Made by a program: the position numbers and the translations under genes. Of a DNA stretch of 64,000 nucleotides, positions 1 through 9,028 are shown in pieces (within the stretch, counting starts at the first letter, position 1; each line of letters begins with the position of its first letter). The stretch is from Novosphingobium sp. G106 (GTDB lineage Bacteria; Pseudomonadota; Alphaproteobacteria; Sphingomonadales; Sphingomonadaceae). Below the pieces are notes generated by a model. The model ran no database searches, was not told the DNA's origin, and was given only the letters and a program-made list of their open reading frames with translations. The stretch spans positions 2,728,001-2,792,000 of the forward strand of contig NZ_JAHOOZ010000001.1 in the NCBI RefSeq assembly GCF_019075875.1, in the 5' to 3' direction.

Positions 1-1727
1 CAAGGTCACCGTCGGCAACGTCAACGAAGGCCCGCTGTTCACCTCGCCTTCGGCCTTCGCGGTCGGCGAGAACCAGACCGCGGCGGCGCAGCTGACTGCC
101 ACCGACCCGGACGGCGACCACCTGACCTACACGATCTCGGGTGGCCTCGATGCCGACCTGTTCACGATCGATGCGGCCACCGGAGTGATCACCTTCAAGG
201 CAGCGCCGGACTTCGACGCTCCAAGCGATGCGAACCACGACAACGTCTATGAAATCGACGTAGCGGTGGACGACGGTCACGGCCTCGTCGGCGAGGACAG
301 CATCAAGGTCACCGTCGGCAACCTGAACGAGGCCCCGGCACTGACGGGTGCCCAGGCCGTGCTGGCGAACGGCACCGAGGATCTGTCCTACGTCGTGTCG
401 GCGGCCAGCCTGCTCCAGGGCTTCACCGATGCCGACGGCGACACGCTTTCGGTGGTCGGCCTGACGGCGAACCACGGTGTAGTTGTCGACAACCACGACG
501 GCACGTTCACGATCACGCCGGCGGCGAACTACAACGGTGCGGTGTCGTTGTCCTACACCGTGTCGGACGGCAACGGCGGCAGCCTCGCGGCTTCGCAGGG
601 CTTTGCTCTCGCGGCGGTCAACGATGCGCCGACCGCGCTGGCGCTCAGCAACTCGACGCTTCCCGAGCAGCGGCCGAACAACACGCTCGTGGGCACGCTG
701 ATCCCGACCGACGTCGATAACGCCTCGGGCTTCACCTATACCCTGCTCGATAGCGCCGGCGGCCGCTTCTACCTGAACTCGGCCACGGGACAGGTCTTCG
801 TCGGCAACGGCTCGCTGCTCGATTACGAAGCCTCGACCCACTACACCATCGACGTCCAGGTCAAGGACGCGGCCGGGGCGACCTTCCACCAGCAGCTGAC
901 CATCAACCTCACCAACGTGGTCGAGAACCAGTCCTACTCGGGCACCGCGGCGGCCAACGTCTTCACCGCGCCGACCGAGGACAACTGGACCGTCGACGGC
1001 AAGGGCGGCGCCGACGTCATCACCACGCTCTCGGGGAGCGACACGATCTTTGCCGGTGCCGGCAACGACACGGTCCACACCGGCGGCGGCAACGACGTGA
1101 TCTACTTCACCGGTGCCGGCGGCGGCTTCGACGCCATCGACGGCGGTGCGGGCAATGACACGATCCTGGTGAATGCGGTCAACACGGTGATCGGGCTGAG
1201 TTCGATCAGCGGCATCGAGACGATCTCGGCGGGCGGTTTTGCCGGGGTCAAGATCTCGGGCACGACCGGCGACGACGTGCTCGACTTCTCGGGGGGCGAC
1301 CTTGGTCGGCATCACCTCGATCAACGGCGGCACGGGCAACGACACGCTGACCGGCAGCGCCGGCGACGACCACATCGACGGCGGCCTGGGCACCGACGTC
1401 CTGACCGGCGGCGCGGGCAACGACACCTTCGTCTTCACTGCCGCGGGCCACACCAAGAACGGCGGTGCCTTCGCCGATCACATCACCGACTTCGCGCTCG
1501 GCGACCTGATCGACCTCAGCACCATCGACGCCAACGGCACCCTCGCCGGCAACCAGGCCTTCACCTTCATCGGCGAAGCCGCCTTCACCGGCCTGGGCCA
1601 GCTGCGGATCGGCATGGACAACGGCCACGTTGCCATCTTCGGCAACATCTCGGGCAACGCCAACGCCGAGTTCGAGATCATCCTCGACAACAACCATGCC
1701 ATGCAGGCGTCAGACTTCATCCTCTGA
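1..1727 (+). CDS. Cadherin-like/RTX calcium-binding secreted protein, 3' end (frameshifted)
   Basis: This is the C-terminal part of a large secreted or surface adhesin-type protein whose start lies before the window; the frame is open from base 2. The visible part has cadherin-like repeats (motifs such as TDPDGD, DADGDTL, TVSDGNGG), then RTX calcium-binding nonapeptides (GGAGNDT, GGTGNDTLTGSAGDD), and ends in a short type I secretion target-like tail (HAMQASDFIL). Such proteins are usually exported by an ABC/HlyD/TolC-type system, and no such genes are visible here. The frame breaks at a G6 run at 1291-1296: before it the protein reads DDVLDFSGG, after it VGITSINGG continues in the next frame. 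Removing one G joins the halves cleanly, so the gene is probably intact in the organism. A strong terminator follows the stop. Confidence 0.85.
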
Positions 1728-1755
1728 ACGCCCGCTCAACACCCAAACACACTCA

Positions 1756-1790
1756 CGGCGCGCTCCCCAAAAGGAGCGCGCCGTTTCGTT
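1756..1790 (+). terminator. Intrinsic terminator of the RTX gene
   Basis: A perfect 11-bp stem (1756-1766 with 1773-1783) with a 6-base loop CCAAAA is followed by a T-rich tail. It sits 29 bases after the RTX stop codon and before the converging dioxygenase gene. Confidence 0.8.
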
Positions 1791-1815
1791 CGTTGGGATA
1801 CGAAAAGAGGAAGAG

Positions 1816-2694
1816 TCAGGCCGGACCGAGCGAGCAGGAGTCGTCGGTAGTCTCAACCCTGCGCATTTCGCGCCGCTCGGCATGATCGAAGCGCCGTCCG
1901 CGATGCACGGTGCAGCGGTTGTCGGCCATGACGAGATCGCCCGGCTGCCAGTGGTGGCTATAGACATGCTCGCGCTGGCCGATGTGCTCGATCAGTTCGT
2001 GCGCCAGCGCGCGGCCTTCGGGTAGCGGCATGTTCTCGATCGCGAAGACCTTGCTGTCGCACCACAGAACCTTGCGCCCCGAACCCGGGTGCGTGCGGAT
2101 CAGCGGCCAGCGCGCCTTGGCGAAAGCGCTGCGCTCCGCCTCGCTGTCGGGAATCTTGAGCCAGTCGCGCGTGTTGTGCGACCAGAACACGCCTACCTTG
2201 TCGGCGATCCAGGCGCGGGTGTCGTCGTCGAGGCTGTCGTGGGCGGCACGCAGGTCGGCATATTGCGTCGCCCCGCCCCGCTCGACCGCGGTGACCGCGT
2301 TGAGGATCGAGTAGCGGATCGGCGTGTGCTTGTAGGACCCGTCGCTGTGCCAGAAGCGGTTGCCGACCGTGGTGATCGTCTGCCAGTGCTCGGGGCCGGC
2401 GACATTGCCCTCGGCGTCGATGTTGGAGATGTCGGTCACCGTATCGAGGCCGAGCCGGTTCTGGACATGGTTCAGCAGCTTCTTCTGCAGCGTCGTATCG
2501 ACCTCGCCGAAGGCGGCACCGAAAGCGACCAGTTCCTCCTTCTCGAGCAACTGGCCCGGGAAGACGAGAACCCCATAGGCGTCGCAAGCGCGGACGATGG
2601 CATCGCGATCCGCGGTGTCCAGCGGGCGGTGCAGATCGACACCGGTAACGCGTGCGACGAAATCGCCCTGCACGGGCGTGATGGTGATCGGCAT
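1816..2694 (-). CDS. TauD/TfdA-family Fe(II)/2-oxoglutarate dioxygenase
   Basis: This 292-residue protein belongs to the TauD/TfdA family, which couples decarboxylation of 2-oxoglutarate to hydroxylation of an organic substrate, often releasing sulfite or glyoxylate. The iron-binding triad is visible: WHSDG (His116, Asp118) and the distal His264 in TVHRGRRFD. An Arg-rich segment follows (HAERREMRRV), where the family places its 2-oxoglutarate-binding Arg. The full length is typical. The ATG is preceded by a good AGGAGA ribosome-binding site. It is transcribed away from the MmgE/lyase pair and may share their regulator. The substrate cannot be told from sequence: taurine, 2,4-D-like ethers and other acids are all possible. 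Confidence 0.85.
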   Translation of the reverse strand: MPITITPVQGDFVARVTGVDLHRPLDTADRDAIVRACDAYGVLVFPGQLLEKEELVAFGAAFGEVDTTLQKKLLNHVQNRLGLDTVTDISNIDAEGNVAGPEHWQTITTVGNRFWHSDGSYKHTPIRYSILNAVTAVERGGATQYADLRAAHDSLDDDTRAWIADKVGVFWSHNTRDWLKIPDSEAERSAFAKARWPLIRTHPGSGRKVLWCDSKVFAIENMPLPEGRALAHELIEHIGQREHVYSHHWQPGDLVMADNRCTVHRGRRFDHAERREMRRVETTDDSCSLGPA

Positions 2695-2849
2695 GAAGGT
2701 CTCCTGTAGCCTCCTCCTAGACCGGATCGCGGGGGTGCGTAGCAGCGGCGACTTTGCGCTTTCGGCAAAGAAGCAAATGAATCCATCGCCGGCCTCTGGC
2801 CTTGCCGCGCCGCAACCGCGATGAAGAGGGGCACTATCGGGAGATCGCG

Positions 2850-4202
2850 GTGTCGGGAAATGGGCTGACTGCCGGTCTGGCGCGGATGATCGCGCGAGGG
2901 GCAGATGCGCCTGTCGACCCCGCGGCGGTCGGCGCGGCCAGGCGCGCCTTCATCGATACCTTGGGAGTCGCTCTGGCGGGCTGGCAGGAGCCGGGCATAG
3001 GCCAGCTCGCCGCGACCTTGAGCGCGGGTGACGAAGCAATCGCACTGTACGGCGGAAGGCGCCTGTCCGCGCGTGATGCAGCCCTTCTCAACGGCATGGC
3101 CGCGCATATGCTCGACTACGACGACGTCGCCGCGCATGGCCATCCTAGCGTGGTGCTGGTGCCGGCGATCCTGGCCGAGGCGCAGCGGCTCAGCGCGCCC
3201 GGCTCGGCGGCACTCCGAGCCTATGTGCTCGGCTACGAGGCCTGGGCCGAACTCGCCTGGCGCGAGACCGGCAGCTATCACCTCGGCTCCTGGCATCCTA
3301 CCGCGATGCTCGGGACAATCGCGGCGACCGTTGCCGTGGCGGCCTTGAACCGGCTCGATCCGGTGAGTGCCGGCCATGCCGTCGCCATCGCGGCAAGCTT
3401 CACCGGCGGCGTCATCGGCAATTTCGGAACGCCGATCAAGCCGCTCCAGGCGGGCCGCGCCGCCGCCAACGCGATCGAGGCGGTCCGGCTGGCCGCAGCG
3501 GGACTGACCGCATCGGCAAGCGCGCTCGAAGGCCCGCATGGCCTGCTGCGCGGAATCTCTCCCTCCGGCGCAGTCGATACCCATGCACCGCCACGCCTGG
3601 CGCAGGGGCCCGATGACTGGCGGCTGCTGAGCGAGGGGCTATCGGTCAAGCGCTATCCGGTCTGCTATGCATCGCACCGCGCGATCGATGGGGTGATCGG
3701 CCTCGCGACCGAAAACGGACTGACTGCCGCGGATGTCGCAAGCGTCACGGTCGGTCTGGGCCGAGCGCAGGCCGCGACGCTCCGCTTCGCCCATCCCACG
3801 ACCGGCCTGGAAGCGCGGTTCAGCCTGCATCACAATGTCGCCGCCGCATTGGTCGATCGCGCCGTCGGTTTCGCGCAGCTTTCGGACGACTATGTCCGCC
3901 GCGCCGACATCGCCGCGTATTATGCCCTGACACGGATGGAGCTCGTCGATGAGGAATGCCCGGACCAGCCCGGCATGGCGAAGTTCGATCGCGTGGTGAT
4001 CGAGACGCGCGACGGGCGGCGCCTCGATAGCGGGCCGATCCGCCATCCGCAGGGGCATGCCCGCCAGCCGCTGGCCGACGCCGATCTCGACGTCAAGTTC
4101 CTCGATTGCGCGCGGCATGGCGGGGTCGAGGACCGGCCGGCCCTGCTCGCTCGCCTGCGCCGCCTCGAAGAGCTCAACGATCTGCGGGAGTTGACAGCAT
4201 GA
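2850..4202 (+). CDS. MmgE/PrpD family protein
   Basis: About 450 residues of the MmgE/PrpD fold, which includes 2-methylcitrate dehydratase and cis-aconitate decarboxylase. Family hallmarks include the N-terminal helical domain with FIDTLGVALAG, the LNGMAAHMLDYDDVAAHGHPS block and the C-terminal domain starting near SVKRYPVCYASHRAIDG. I chose the GTG at 2850 because GGGAG lies 6 bases upstream; a TTG at 2802 would add 16 residues without a clear ribosome-binding site. The stop overlaps the start of the next gene (ATGA), so the two are translationally coupled. Pairing with an ICL/PEP-mutase-family lyase resembles a methylcitrate-cycle or other branched-acid breakdown module, but no citrate synthase-like gene is present here. 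Confidence 0.85.
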   Translation: MSGNGLTAGLARMIARGADAPVDPAAVGAARRAFIDTLGVALAGWQEPGIGQLAATLSAGDEAIALYGGRRLSARDAALLNGMAAHMLDYDDVAAHGHPSVVLVPAILAEAQRLSAPGSAALRAYVLGYEAWAELAWRETGSYHLGSWHPTAMLGTIAATVAVAALNRLDPVSAGHAVAIAASFTGGVIGNFGTPIKPLQAGRAAANAIEAVRLAAAGLTASASALEGPHGLLRGISPSGAVDTHAPPRLAQGPDDWRLLSEGLSVKRYPVCYASHRAIDGVIGLATENGLTAADVASVTVGLGRAQAATLRFAHPTTGLEARFSLHHNVAAALVDRAVGFAQLSDDYVRRADIAAYYALTRMELVDEECPDQPGMAKFDRVVIETRDGRRLDSGPIRHPQGHARQPLADADLDVKFLDCARHGGVEDRPALLARLRRLEELNDLRELTA

Positions 4203-5107
4203 GCGCAGGCAAACGCTTCCGCGCACTGATCGACCGCACCGGCTGCCTCGTCACGCCGGGAGTCTACGACGCACTGTCGGCCCGGATCGCCGAACAGGTC
4301 GGCTTCGAGGCCCTGGCGATCAGCGGCTTCGGCGTCGAGGCCGCGCTGCTCGGCAAGCCCGATGTTGGCCTGCTGACGCTGAGCGAACTCGTCGGCCAGG
4401 CACGGCGCATCGCCGGCGTGGTCGACGTTCCCGTGACCTGCGACGGTGAGACCGGCTTCGGCGGCGTCCACAACATCGCGCGGCTGGTGCGCGAGATGGA
4501 GGACTGCGGGATTGCCGCGATCCAGCTCGAGGATCAGCACGGTCCCAAGCGCTGCCCGGCGCTCGACGGCCGCAGCGTGGTCAGCCTGGAGGAACAGCTC
4601 GCGCGGCTCGGCGCTGCCCTCGCCGCGCGGCGCGATCCCGATTTCGTCGTCATCGCCCGCTCGGACGCCGACCTGCTCGGCATCGACGAGTTGATCCTGC
4701 GCTGCAACCGCTACCTGGCGGCAGGCGCGGACATAGCCATGCCGATCTGCTTCGTCGTCGATGGCCGCCCGATTTCGGAGCTGACACCCGACGACCAGAT
4801 GGAGGTCTATGCGCGGCTCGCGCGTGAGATCGACGGGCCCGTCAAGGGCGTGCTGATCCCCGCGGGCTATGCCGCGAGCGACATGGCAGCGATCGGCTAC
4901 AAGGTCATGGGTCTTACCGGCGGCCCGATCGAGGCAGCGGTCAACGCCCTTCACCGCTCGCTCGCCGAACTGCACCGCAGCGGCACCGAGGCGGCCTATC
5001 GCGCGGCCAACCCGCCCAAGATCGCCGCGCCGGGCGGGATCATGAAACTGCTGGGGATCGACGCGCTGCTCGATTTCGAAGCGCGTTTCCAGGGCAGCAG
5101 CAAATGA
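4199..5107 (+). CDS. Isocitrate lyase/PEP mutase superfamily lyase
   Basis: A 302-residue member of the ICL/PEPM superfamily, which forms or cleaves C-C bonds of 2-hydroxy/oxo acids using Mg2+. The barrel motifs are present: TPGVYDALSARIAEQ at the start, a metal-binding CDGETGFGG segment (Asp82, Glu84) and QLEDQ (Glu111, Asp112). The catalytic-loop Cys is kept (Cys119), but the usual KRCGH signature reads KRCPALDGR, so the Gly-His pair is missing. This argues against a plain methylisocitrate lyase; a related 2,3-dimethylmalate-lyase or oxaloacetate-hydrolase-like role is possible. The start overlaps the MmgE stop by four bases. Only 2 bases separate its stop from the convergent TetR gene stop. 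Confidence 0.8.
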   Translation: MSAGKRFRALIDRTGCLVTPGVYDALSARIAEQVGFEALAISGFGVEAALLGKPDVGLLTLSELVGQARRIAGVVDVPVTCDGETGFGGVHNIARLVREMEDCGIAAIQLEDQHGPKRCPALDGRSVVSLEEQLARLGAALAARRDPDFVVIARSDADLLGIDELILRCNRYLAAGADIAMPICFVVDGRPISELTPDDQMEVYARLAREIDGPVKGVLIPAGYAASDMAAIGYKVMGLTGGPIEAAVNALHRSLAELHRSGTEAAYRAANPPKIAAPGGIMKLLGIDALLDFEARFQGSSK

Positions 5108-5109
5108 GC

Positions 5110-5805
5110 CTAGGCGGCGATCTCGCTCATCTGCCAGGCGTCGAGCTGGCGCGCGCCCTCGGCGCTGACCGCACCGATCAGCAGCAGGCGGTTGCCGGTG
5201 ACCATCTGCCGGCGCAGTTCGATGGCATCGCCGCCGGCCGCCCACTCGTACATCATGAAGGTGTTGAGCCGGGTGATCTGCGCCGCGAGTGCTTCGAGAT
5301 CGGCATCGGGGCGAAGGCTGCCCTCGCGCGCCAGCCGGCGCAGGTGGCCCATCTTGATCGCCGATCCGTGACGCTGGAGCACGGCGAGCGGCTCGGCCGC
5401 GCCAACCGCCGAGGTCACCATCGCGCGCAGGAAATCGGGCGTCGCGGCGGCGCAGTGGAAGTACATCTCGGCAAGATCGAGGAACAGCGCAGGCCCCTGC
5501 GAGAAGGCGCCGAGCGCCTCCCAGACCGCGGTCGTGTGCTCGTTGATCGCGCTGACCATCAGTTCCTCGCGCCGGCCGAAGCTGTTGCGCAGGGTCTGGA
5601 CAGTGACGCCGCACTCCTGCGCAACGCGGCGCAGCGTGAAGTTCTCCTGCCCCTGGGCGAGCACTGCACGGGTGGTCGCAAGGATTCCGGCGCGCCGCGC
5701 GCGCTGCCGCTGGTACGAATTGCGCGCCTCCGCCACCGGGCGTTCGGCAGCGAGCAGCGCGGTATAGGGATTGGGCACGATCCGCGGATCGAACATCGCT
5801 TGCAC
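5110..5805 (-). CDS. TetR-family transcriptional regulator
   Basis: A TetR-type repressor of about 231 residues with an N-terminal helix-turn-helix (FTLRRVAQECGVTVQTLRNSFG, about residues 55-77) and a helical ligand-binding domain that is not conserved enough to name a ligand. I chose the GTG at 5805 because GGGAGAAA lies 9 bases upstream; ATG at 5796 and a longer start at 5892 are alternatives. The longer one would overlap the hydrolase start. It is divergent from the hydrolase-cupin-DUF2332 genes and converges on the lyase gene, so it probably controls one or both catabolic units from the short region 5806-5885. Confidence 0.8.
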   Translation of the reverse strand: MQAMFDPRIVPNPYTALLAAERPVAEARNSYQRQRARRAGILATTRAVLAQGQENFTLRRVAQECGVTVQTLRNSFGRREELMVSAINEHTTAVWEALGAFSQGPALFLDLAEMYFHCAAATPDFLRAMVTSAVGAAEPLAVLQRHGSAIKMGHLRRLAREGSLRPDADLEALAAQITRLNTFMMYEWAAGGDAIELRRQMVTGNRLLLIGAVSAEGARQLDAWQMSEIAA

Positions 5806-5885
5806 CAGCCGTTTCTCCCATCGCGGACCGTTGTCTCGCCGGCGGCCCGGATAGCCAAGATCGCCCGCGCGACCAGCCCCTGTCA

Positions 5886-6728
5886 ATGGCATGCCCCATG
5901 CCGAGTCTGACGATCGACGGCACAGAGCTGAACTATCAGCTTACCGGCAAGGGCCGGCCGGCCTTCGTGCTGATCCACGGAGGGTGTTGCGCACTTTCGG
6001 ACTGGCATGCGCAGATCGACGGCCTGAGCCGCGACTCTACCGTCTTGGCGATGGATCTGCGCAGCCACGGCGGCTCAACCGGTACCGAGGTTCTGCTGTC
6101 GGTTCGGCGATGGGCTGCGGACGTGAACGCGCTGATCGAAGCGCTCGATCTCGCGCCCGCGATCATCGTCGGGCACAGCCTCGGCTCGCGCATCGCCAGC
6201 GAAGTGGTGGTACAGCGGCCCGCGAATGCGGCGGCGCTGGTCCTGCTCGACGGCAGCCGCGTAATCGGCGGCCTTGCCGCGACCGAGCCGCAGCCGGGCT
6301 CCACCAAAGCGCAAGGTGGCGACATGAGCCTTGCCGCGATCCTCGACCGTACCGCCGGCCCCTACGCCGACGCCGCGACCCGCGCGCATGTCATCCGAAC
6401 GATGTCGTCACCGCCCGAGGCCGTAATGTGGGCCGCGGTGAAGGCGCTGGAGGACTGGGACCGCGAACGCGCGGACGAGGTCTTGGCCGCCCTGCCAAGG
6501 CAGCTTCCGGTACTCGCCATCCAGAGCACCTATCACGACAACTTCACCCCGCGCTGCAGCTTCGATAGCGATAGGGAATCAAGCCCTTACCTCGACCACC
6601 TGCGCAAGGCCCTGCCCCAACTCGCCGTGCAGATCCTGCCGCGGACGGGGCATTTCAGCATGATGGAACGGCCCGAAGAGGTCACCACGGCACTGCGCGA
6701 ATTCGGCCTCGCCGCAACGCGAGGTTGA
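5886..6728 (+). CDS. Alpha/beta-fold hydrolase
   Basis: A 280-residue serine hydrolase of the alpha/beta fold. The nucleophile elbow GHSLGS (Ser98), the oxyanion HGG motif (residues 31-33) and the catalytic His256 in RTGHFSMMERPEEV are visible. The acid residue cannot be assigned with confidence. There is no signal peptide, so it is cytoplasmic. The ATG at 5898 is an alternative start; neither start has a strong ribosome-binding site. It heads a three-gene run with the cupin and DUF2332 genes and is divergent from TetR. The family includes ring-cleavage-product hydrolases, lactonases and esterases, and the substrate is unknown. Confidence 0.8.
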   Translation: MACPMPSLTIDGTELNYQLTGKGRPAFVLIHGGCCALSDWHAQIDGLSRDSTVLAMDLRSHGGSTGTEVLLSVRRWAADVNALIEALDLAPAIIVGHSLGSRIASEVVVQRPANAAALVLLDGSRVIGGLAATEPQPGSTKAQGGDMSLAAILDRTAGPYADAATRAHVIRTMSSPPEAVMWAAVKALEDWDRERADEVLAALPRQLPVLAIQSTYHDNFTPRCSFDSDRESSPYLDHLRKALPQLAVQILPRTGHFSMMERPEEVTTALREFGLAATRG

Positions 6729-6750
6729 ATAGAACGAGAGAGGAAAGAAG

Positions 6751-7182
6751 ATGGCGAAAGTCCGCATAACCACGCCCGACAAGGTTCCCTGGCAGGTCGC
6801 CGGCATGCGCGAACAGAGCGAGGCGGCGAAGGCGATCCTGCCCGATGGCGGCCCCGCGAGCGCCTACAAGATCCGCGAGCCCGGCACGGCCGAAACGCCG
6901 CAACTCGTCGAGTTGCGCATGCATCCGCACGAAGTGGTCGAGCTGCATTGCCACGACGAGGACGAGATCATGTACATCGTCTCGGGCGAGATGCTCCTGG
7001 GCAACCGCAAGGTCGGCCCCGGCGCCACGGTCACGATCGGCGGCGGGGTGTTCTACGGGTTCAAGGCCGGGCCCGAAGGCGTGCATTTCCTCAATTTCCG
7101 CGCGCATATCGACAATTCGTTCCACCTGCCGGGCAAGCGCCAGTTCGTCGATGCGGCGGCACCAACCGGAGTTTCGCAATGA
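6751..7182 (+). CDS. Cupin-domain protein
   Basis: A 143-residue single-domain cupin. The first cupin motif supplies HCHDEDE (His66, His68, Glu72) and the second supplies His112 in GVHFLNFRAH, so the metal site looks intact. AGAGGAAAG lies just before the ATG. The gene starts 22 bases after the hydrolase stop, and its stop overlaps the next start as ATGA. Small cupins of this type can be dioxygenases, isomerases or metabolite sensors; the context suggests an enzyme in the same breakdown pathway as the hydrolase. Confidence 0.8.
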   Translation: MAKVRITTPDKVPWQVAGMREQSEAAKAILPDGGPASAYKIREPGTAETPQLVELRMHPHEVVELHCHDEDEIMYIVSGEMLLGNRKVGPGATVTIGGGVFYGFKAGPEGVHFLNFRAHIDNSFHLPGKRQFVDAAAPTGVSQ

Positions 7183-8273
7183 CCGCAGCCTCGCTCGACG
7201 ATGCCCGCCTGGAAGAGGCCGCGGCCGGCTTCCGCGCTCACGAGGAGATCTTCCGCAGGATGCGCGCGTCGCTGTTCTCGGAATTCTCCCGCCAGGCGGC
7301 GGAGGACACGGAGATGCTCGCTCTGGCGCTGGGCGGCATGGATGCCGCGGCGCCTGCGCACCTGTTTTCGGCGGTCCATTACCTGCTCCTGCGTGATCCC
7401 GGCGATCCGCTGGCGCGGCATTTCGCCACGATCGATCCCGACCCGCTGCCGCCCGAAGGCGCCTATCCGAAGCTCGTCAGCTTCTGCCGGGCCCACCGGG
7501 ACGAACTGCGCGAACTGCTCGAAACCCGCACCGTCCAGACCACCTATGCCGAGCGCTGCCGTGCACTGCTCGCCCCGATGTGCGTCGTCGCGCGCGAAGC
7601 CGGCGAGCCGCTGAACCTCGTCGAGATCGGCTGCAGCGGCGGCGTGCTGCTGGCTTTCGACAAGTTCGCCTACAAGCTCAACGATCAGGGCCTCGTCGGC
7701 TCACCCGACGCGCCGCTCCTGCTCGAAGGCGAGCTCCACGGTGGTCCCGAGCTGTTCATTCCCGAGATCGGCAAGCGCACCGGGATCGACCTGCATACGA
7801 TCGACGTCAGTTCCGAGGACGAGCGCCGCTGGCTGCTGGCGCTGTGCTTCCCCGAACTGCGCGACGAGCAGGAACGGCTGGCCAAGGCGCTCGACGTGGT
7901 CGCCCAGACCGACATCCGCCTGATGGAAGGCGACGCACTGGTCCACCTGCCAGCCGCACTGGCCGACACGCCCGACCCGATCTGCGTGTTCCATTCGGCC
8001 TGCATCTTCTACTGGCCGGCCGAAGCCCGCACCAAGCTGCACGAAATGCTGCTCGAAGCCAGTCGCGCGCGGCCGATCTGGCGCATCGCCATCGAGCCGG
8101 CCTTCGTGTTCGACGACTGGGACAATCCCGGCGCCGACATCAGCGCGGACAGGCGCAACCTCAAGATCGGCGGGATCAGCCTGATCCGCTACCGCGACGG
8201 CAAGGCCGAGCGTCAGATCCTCGGCTGGCCGAATTCGGACTACGGCATCGTTCGCTGGGAAAACGCCGAATAG
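7179..8273 (+). CDS. DUF2332 family protein
   Basis: This 364-residue protein matches the pattern of the DUF2332 family, which has no established function. It has an N-terminal helical region and a central LVEIGCSGGVLL (about 147-158) that resembles a Rossmann nucleotide-binding or SAM-binding turn, so a methyltransferase-like fold is possible. The end is rich in Trp/Tyr (GWPNSDYGIVRWENAE). It is translationally coupled to the cupin gene by an ATGA overlap. Its last 34 bases overlap the convergent cobA gene. Confidence 0.7.
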   Translation: MTAASLDDARLEEAAAGFRAHEEIFRRMRASLFSEFSRQAAEDTEMLALALGGMDAAAPAHLFSAVHYLLLRDPGDPLARHFATIDPDPLPPEGAYPKLVSFCRAHRDELRELLETRTVQTTYAERCRALLAPMCVVAREAGEPLNLVEIGCSGGVLLAFDKFAYKLNDQGLVGSPDAPLLLEGELHGGPELFIPEIGKRTGIDLHTIDVSSEDERRWLLALCFPELRDEQERLAKALDVVAQTDIRLMEGDALVHLPAALADTPDPICVFHSACIFYWPAEARTKLHEMLLEASRARPIWRIAIEPAFVFDDWDNPGADISADRRNLKIGGISLIRYRDGKAERQILGWPNSDYGIVRWENAE

Positions 8274-9028
8274 GATAGCGGGGCCGGCACTGCTTCGTCG
8301 ACGCGCATCGCCTCGCCAATCAGCAGCAACGCCGGCCCGTCACCAAGCGCCGTCCTTGCGGCGAGCGGCAGCAGGTCGAGCCGGGTGGTGAAGCGGCGTT
8401 CGTCGGGCAGGCTGGCGTTCTCGACCATGGCGACCGGCGTCGAGCCCGGAAGCCCGGCGGTGATCAGACCGACCGTCAGCATCTGGGCCGAGCTCTTGCC
8501 CATGTAGACCGCCAGCGTCGCCTGCGGATCGGCCGCGGCCTGCCAGTCGATGTCGAGCTTGTCGCCCGCCTGGGCGTGGGCCGTCAGGAAGACCAGCTTG
8601 CGCGCGAGCCCGCGCAGGGTCAGCGAAGCGCCCAGTCCCGCCGCGGCAGCGCTGGCCGCGGTTACCCCGGGGCAGATATGCACCGGCACACCGGCTGCGC
8701 GGCAGGCTGTGAGTTCCTCGGTCGAACGGCCGAAAATCGACGGATCGCCGCCTTTGAGCCGGACCACGCGCTCGCCGGCGAGCGCGGCCTCGACGATCAG
8801 CTTGTCGATCGTCTTCTGGTCCTTCGAGTGGCGCCCCGAACGCTTGCCGACGTGGACGAGCCGCGTGCCCGGCCGTGCGAGATCGAGCACGCCGGGGCCA
8901 ACGAGCGCATCGTAGAACACGACGCTCGCCTCGCCTATCAGCCGCTCGGCCTTACGCGTCAGCAGCTCGGGATCGCCAGGTCCGGCACCGACGAGCCAGA
9001 CTTCTCCGGGGTGGATAGGATCAACCAT
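8240..9028 (-). CDS. cobA: Uroporphyrinogen-III C-methyltransferase
   Basis: A 262-residue SAM-dependent enzyme that methylates uroporphyrinogen III at C2 and C7 to give precorrin-2, the precursor of siroheme and cobalamin. The family signatures are clear: VWLVGAGPGDPELLTRKA at the N-terminus, VRLKGGDPSIFGRSTEE in the middle and YMGKSSA near residue 180. It is the last gene of the nirB-nirD-nasA operon and overlaps the nasA stop by 8 bases. Its job here is very likely siroheme for the nitrite reductase. It lacks the oxidase/chelatase domain of CysG, so precorrin-2 must be finished by another protein. Confidence 0.93.
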   Translation of the reverse strand: MVDPIHPGEVWLVGAGPGDPELLTRKAERLIGEASVVFYDALVGPGVLDLARPGTRLVHVGKRSGRHSKDQKTIDKLIVEAALAGERVVRLKGGDPSIFGRSTEELTACRAAGVPVHICPGVTAASAAAAGLGASLTLRGLARKLVFLTAHAQAGDKLDIDWQAAADPQATLAVYMGKSSAQMLTVGLITAGLPGSTPVAMVENASLPDERRFTTRLDLLPLAARTALGDGPALLLIGEAMRVDEAVPAPLSYSAFSQRTMP

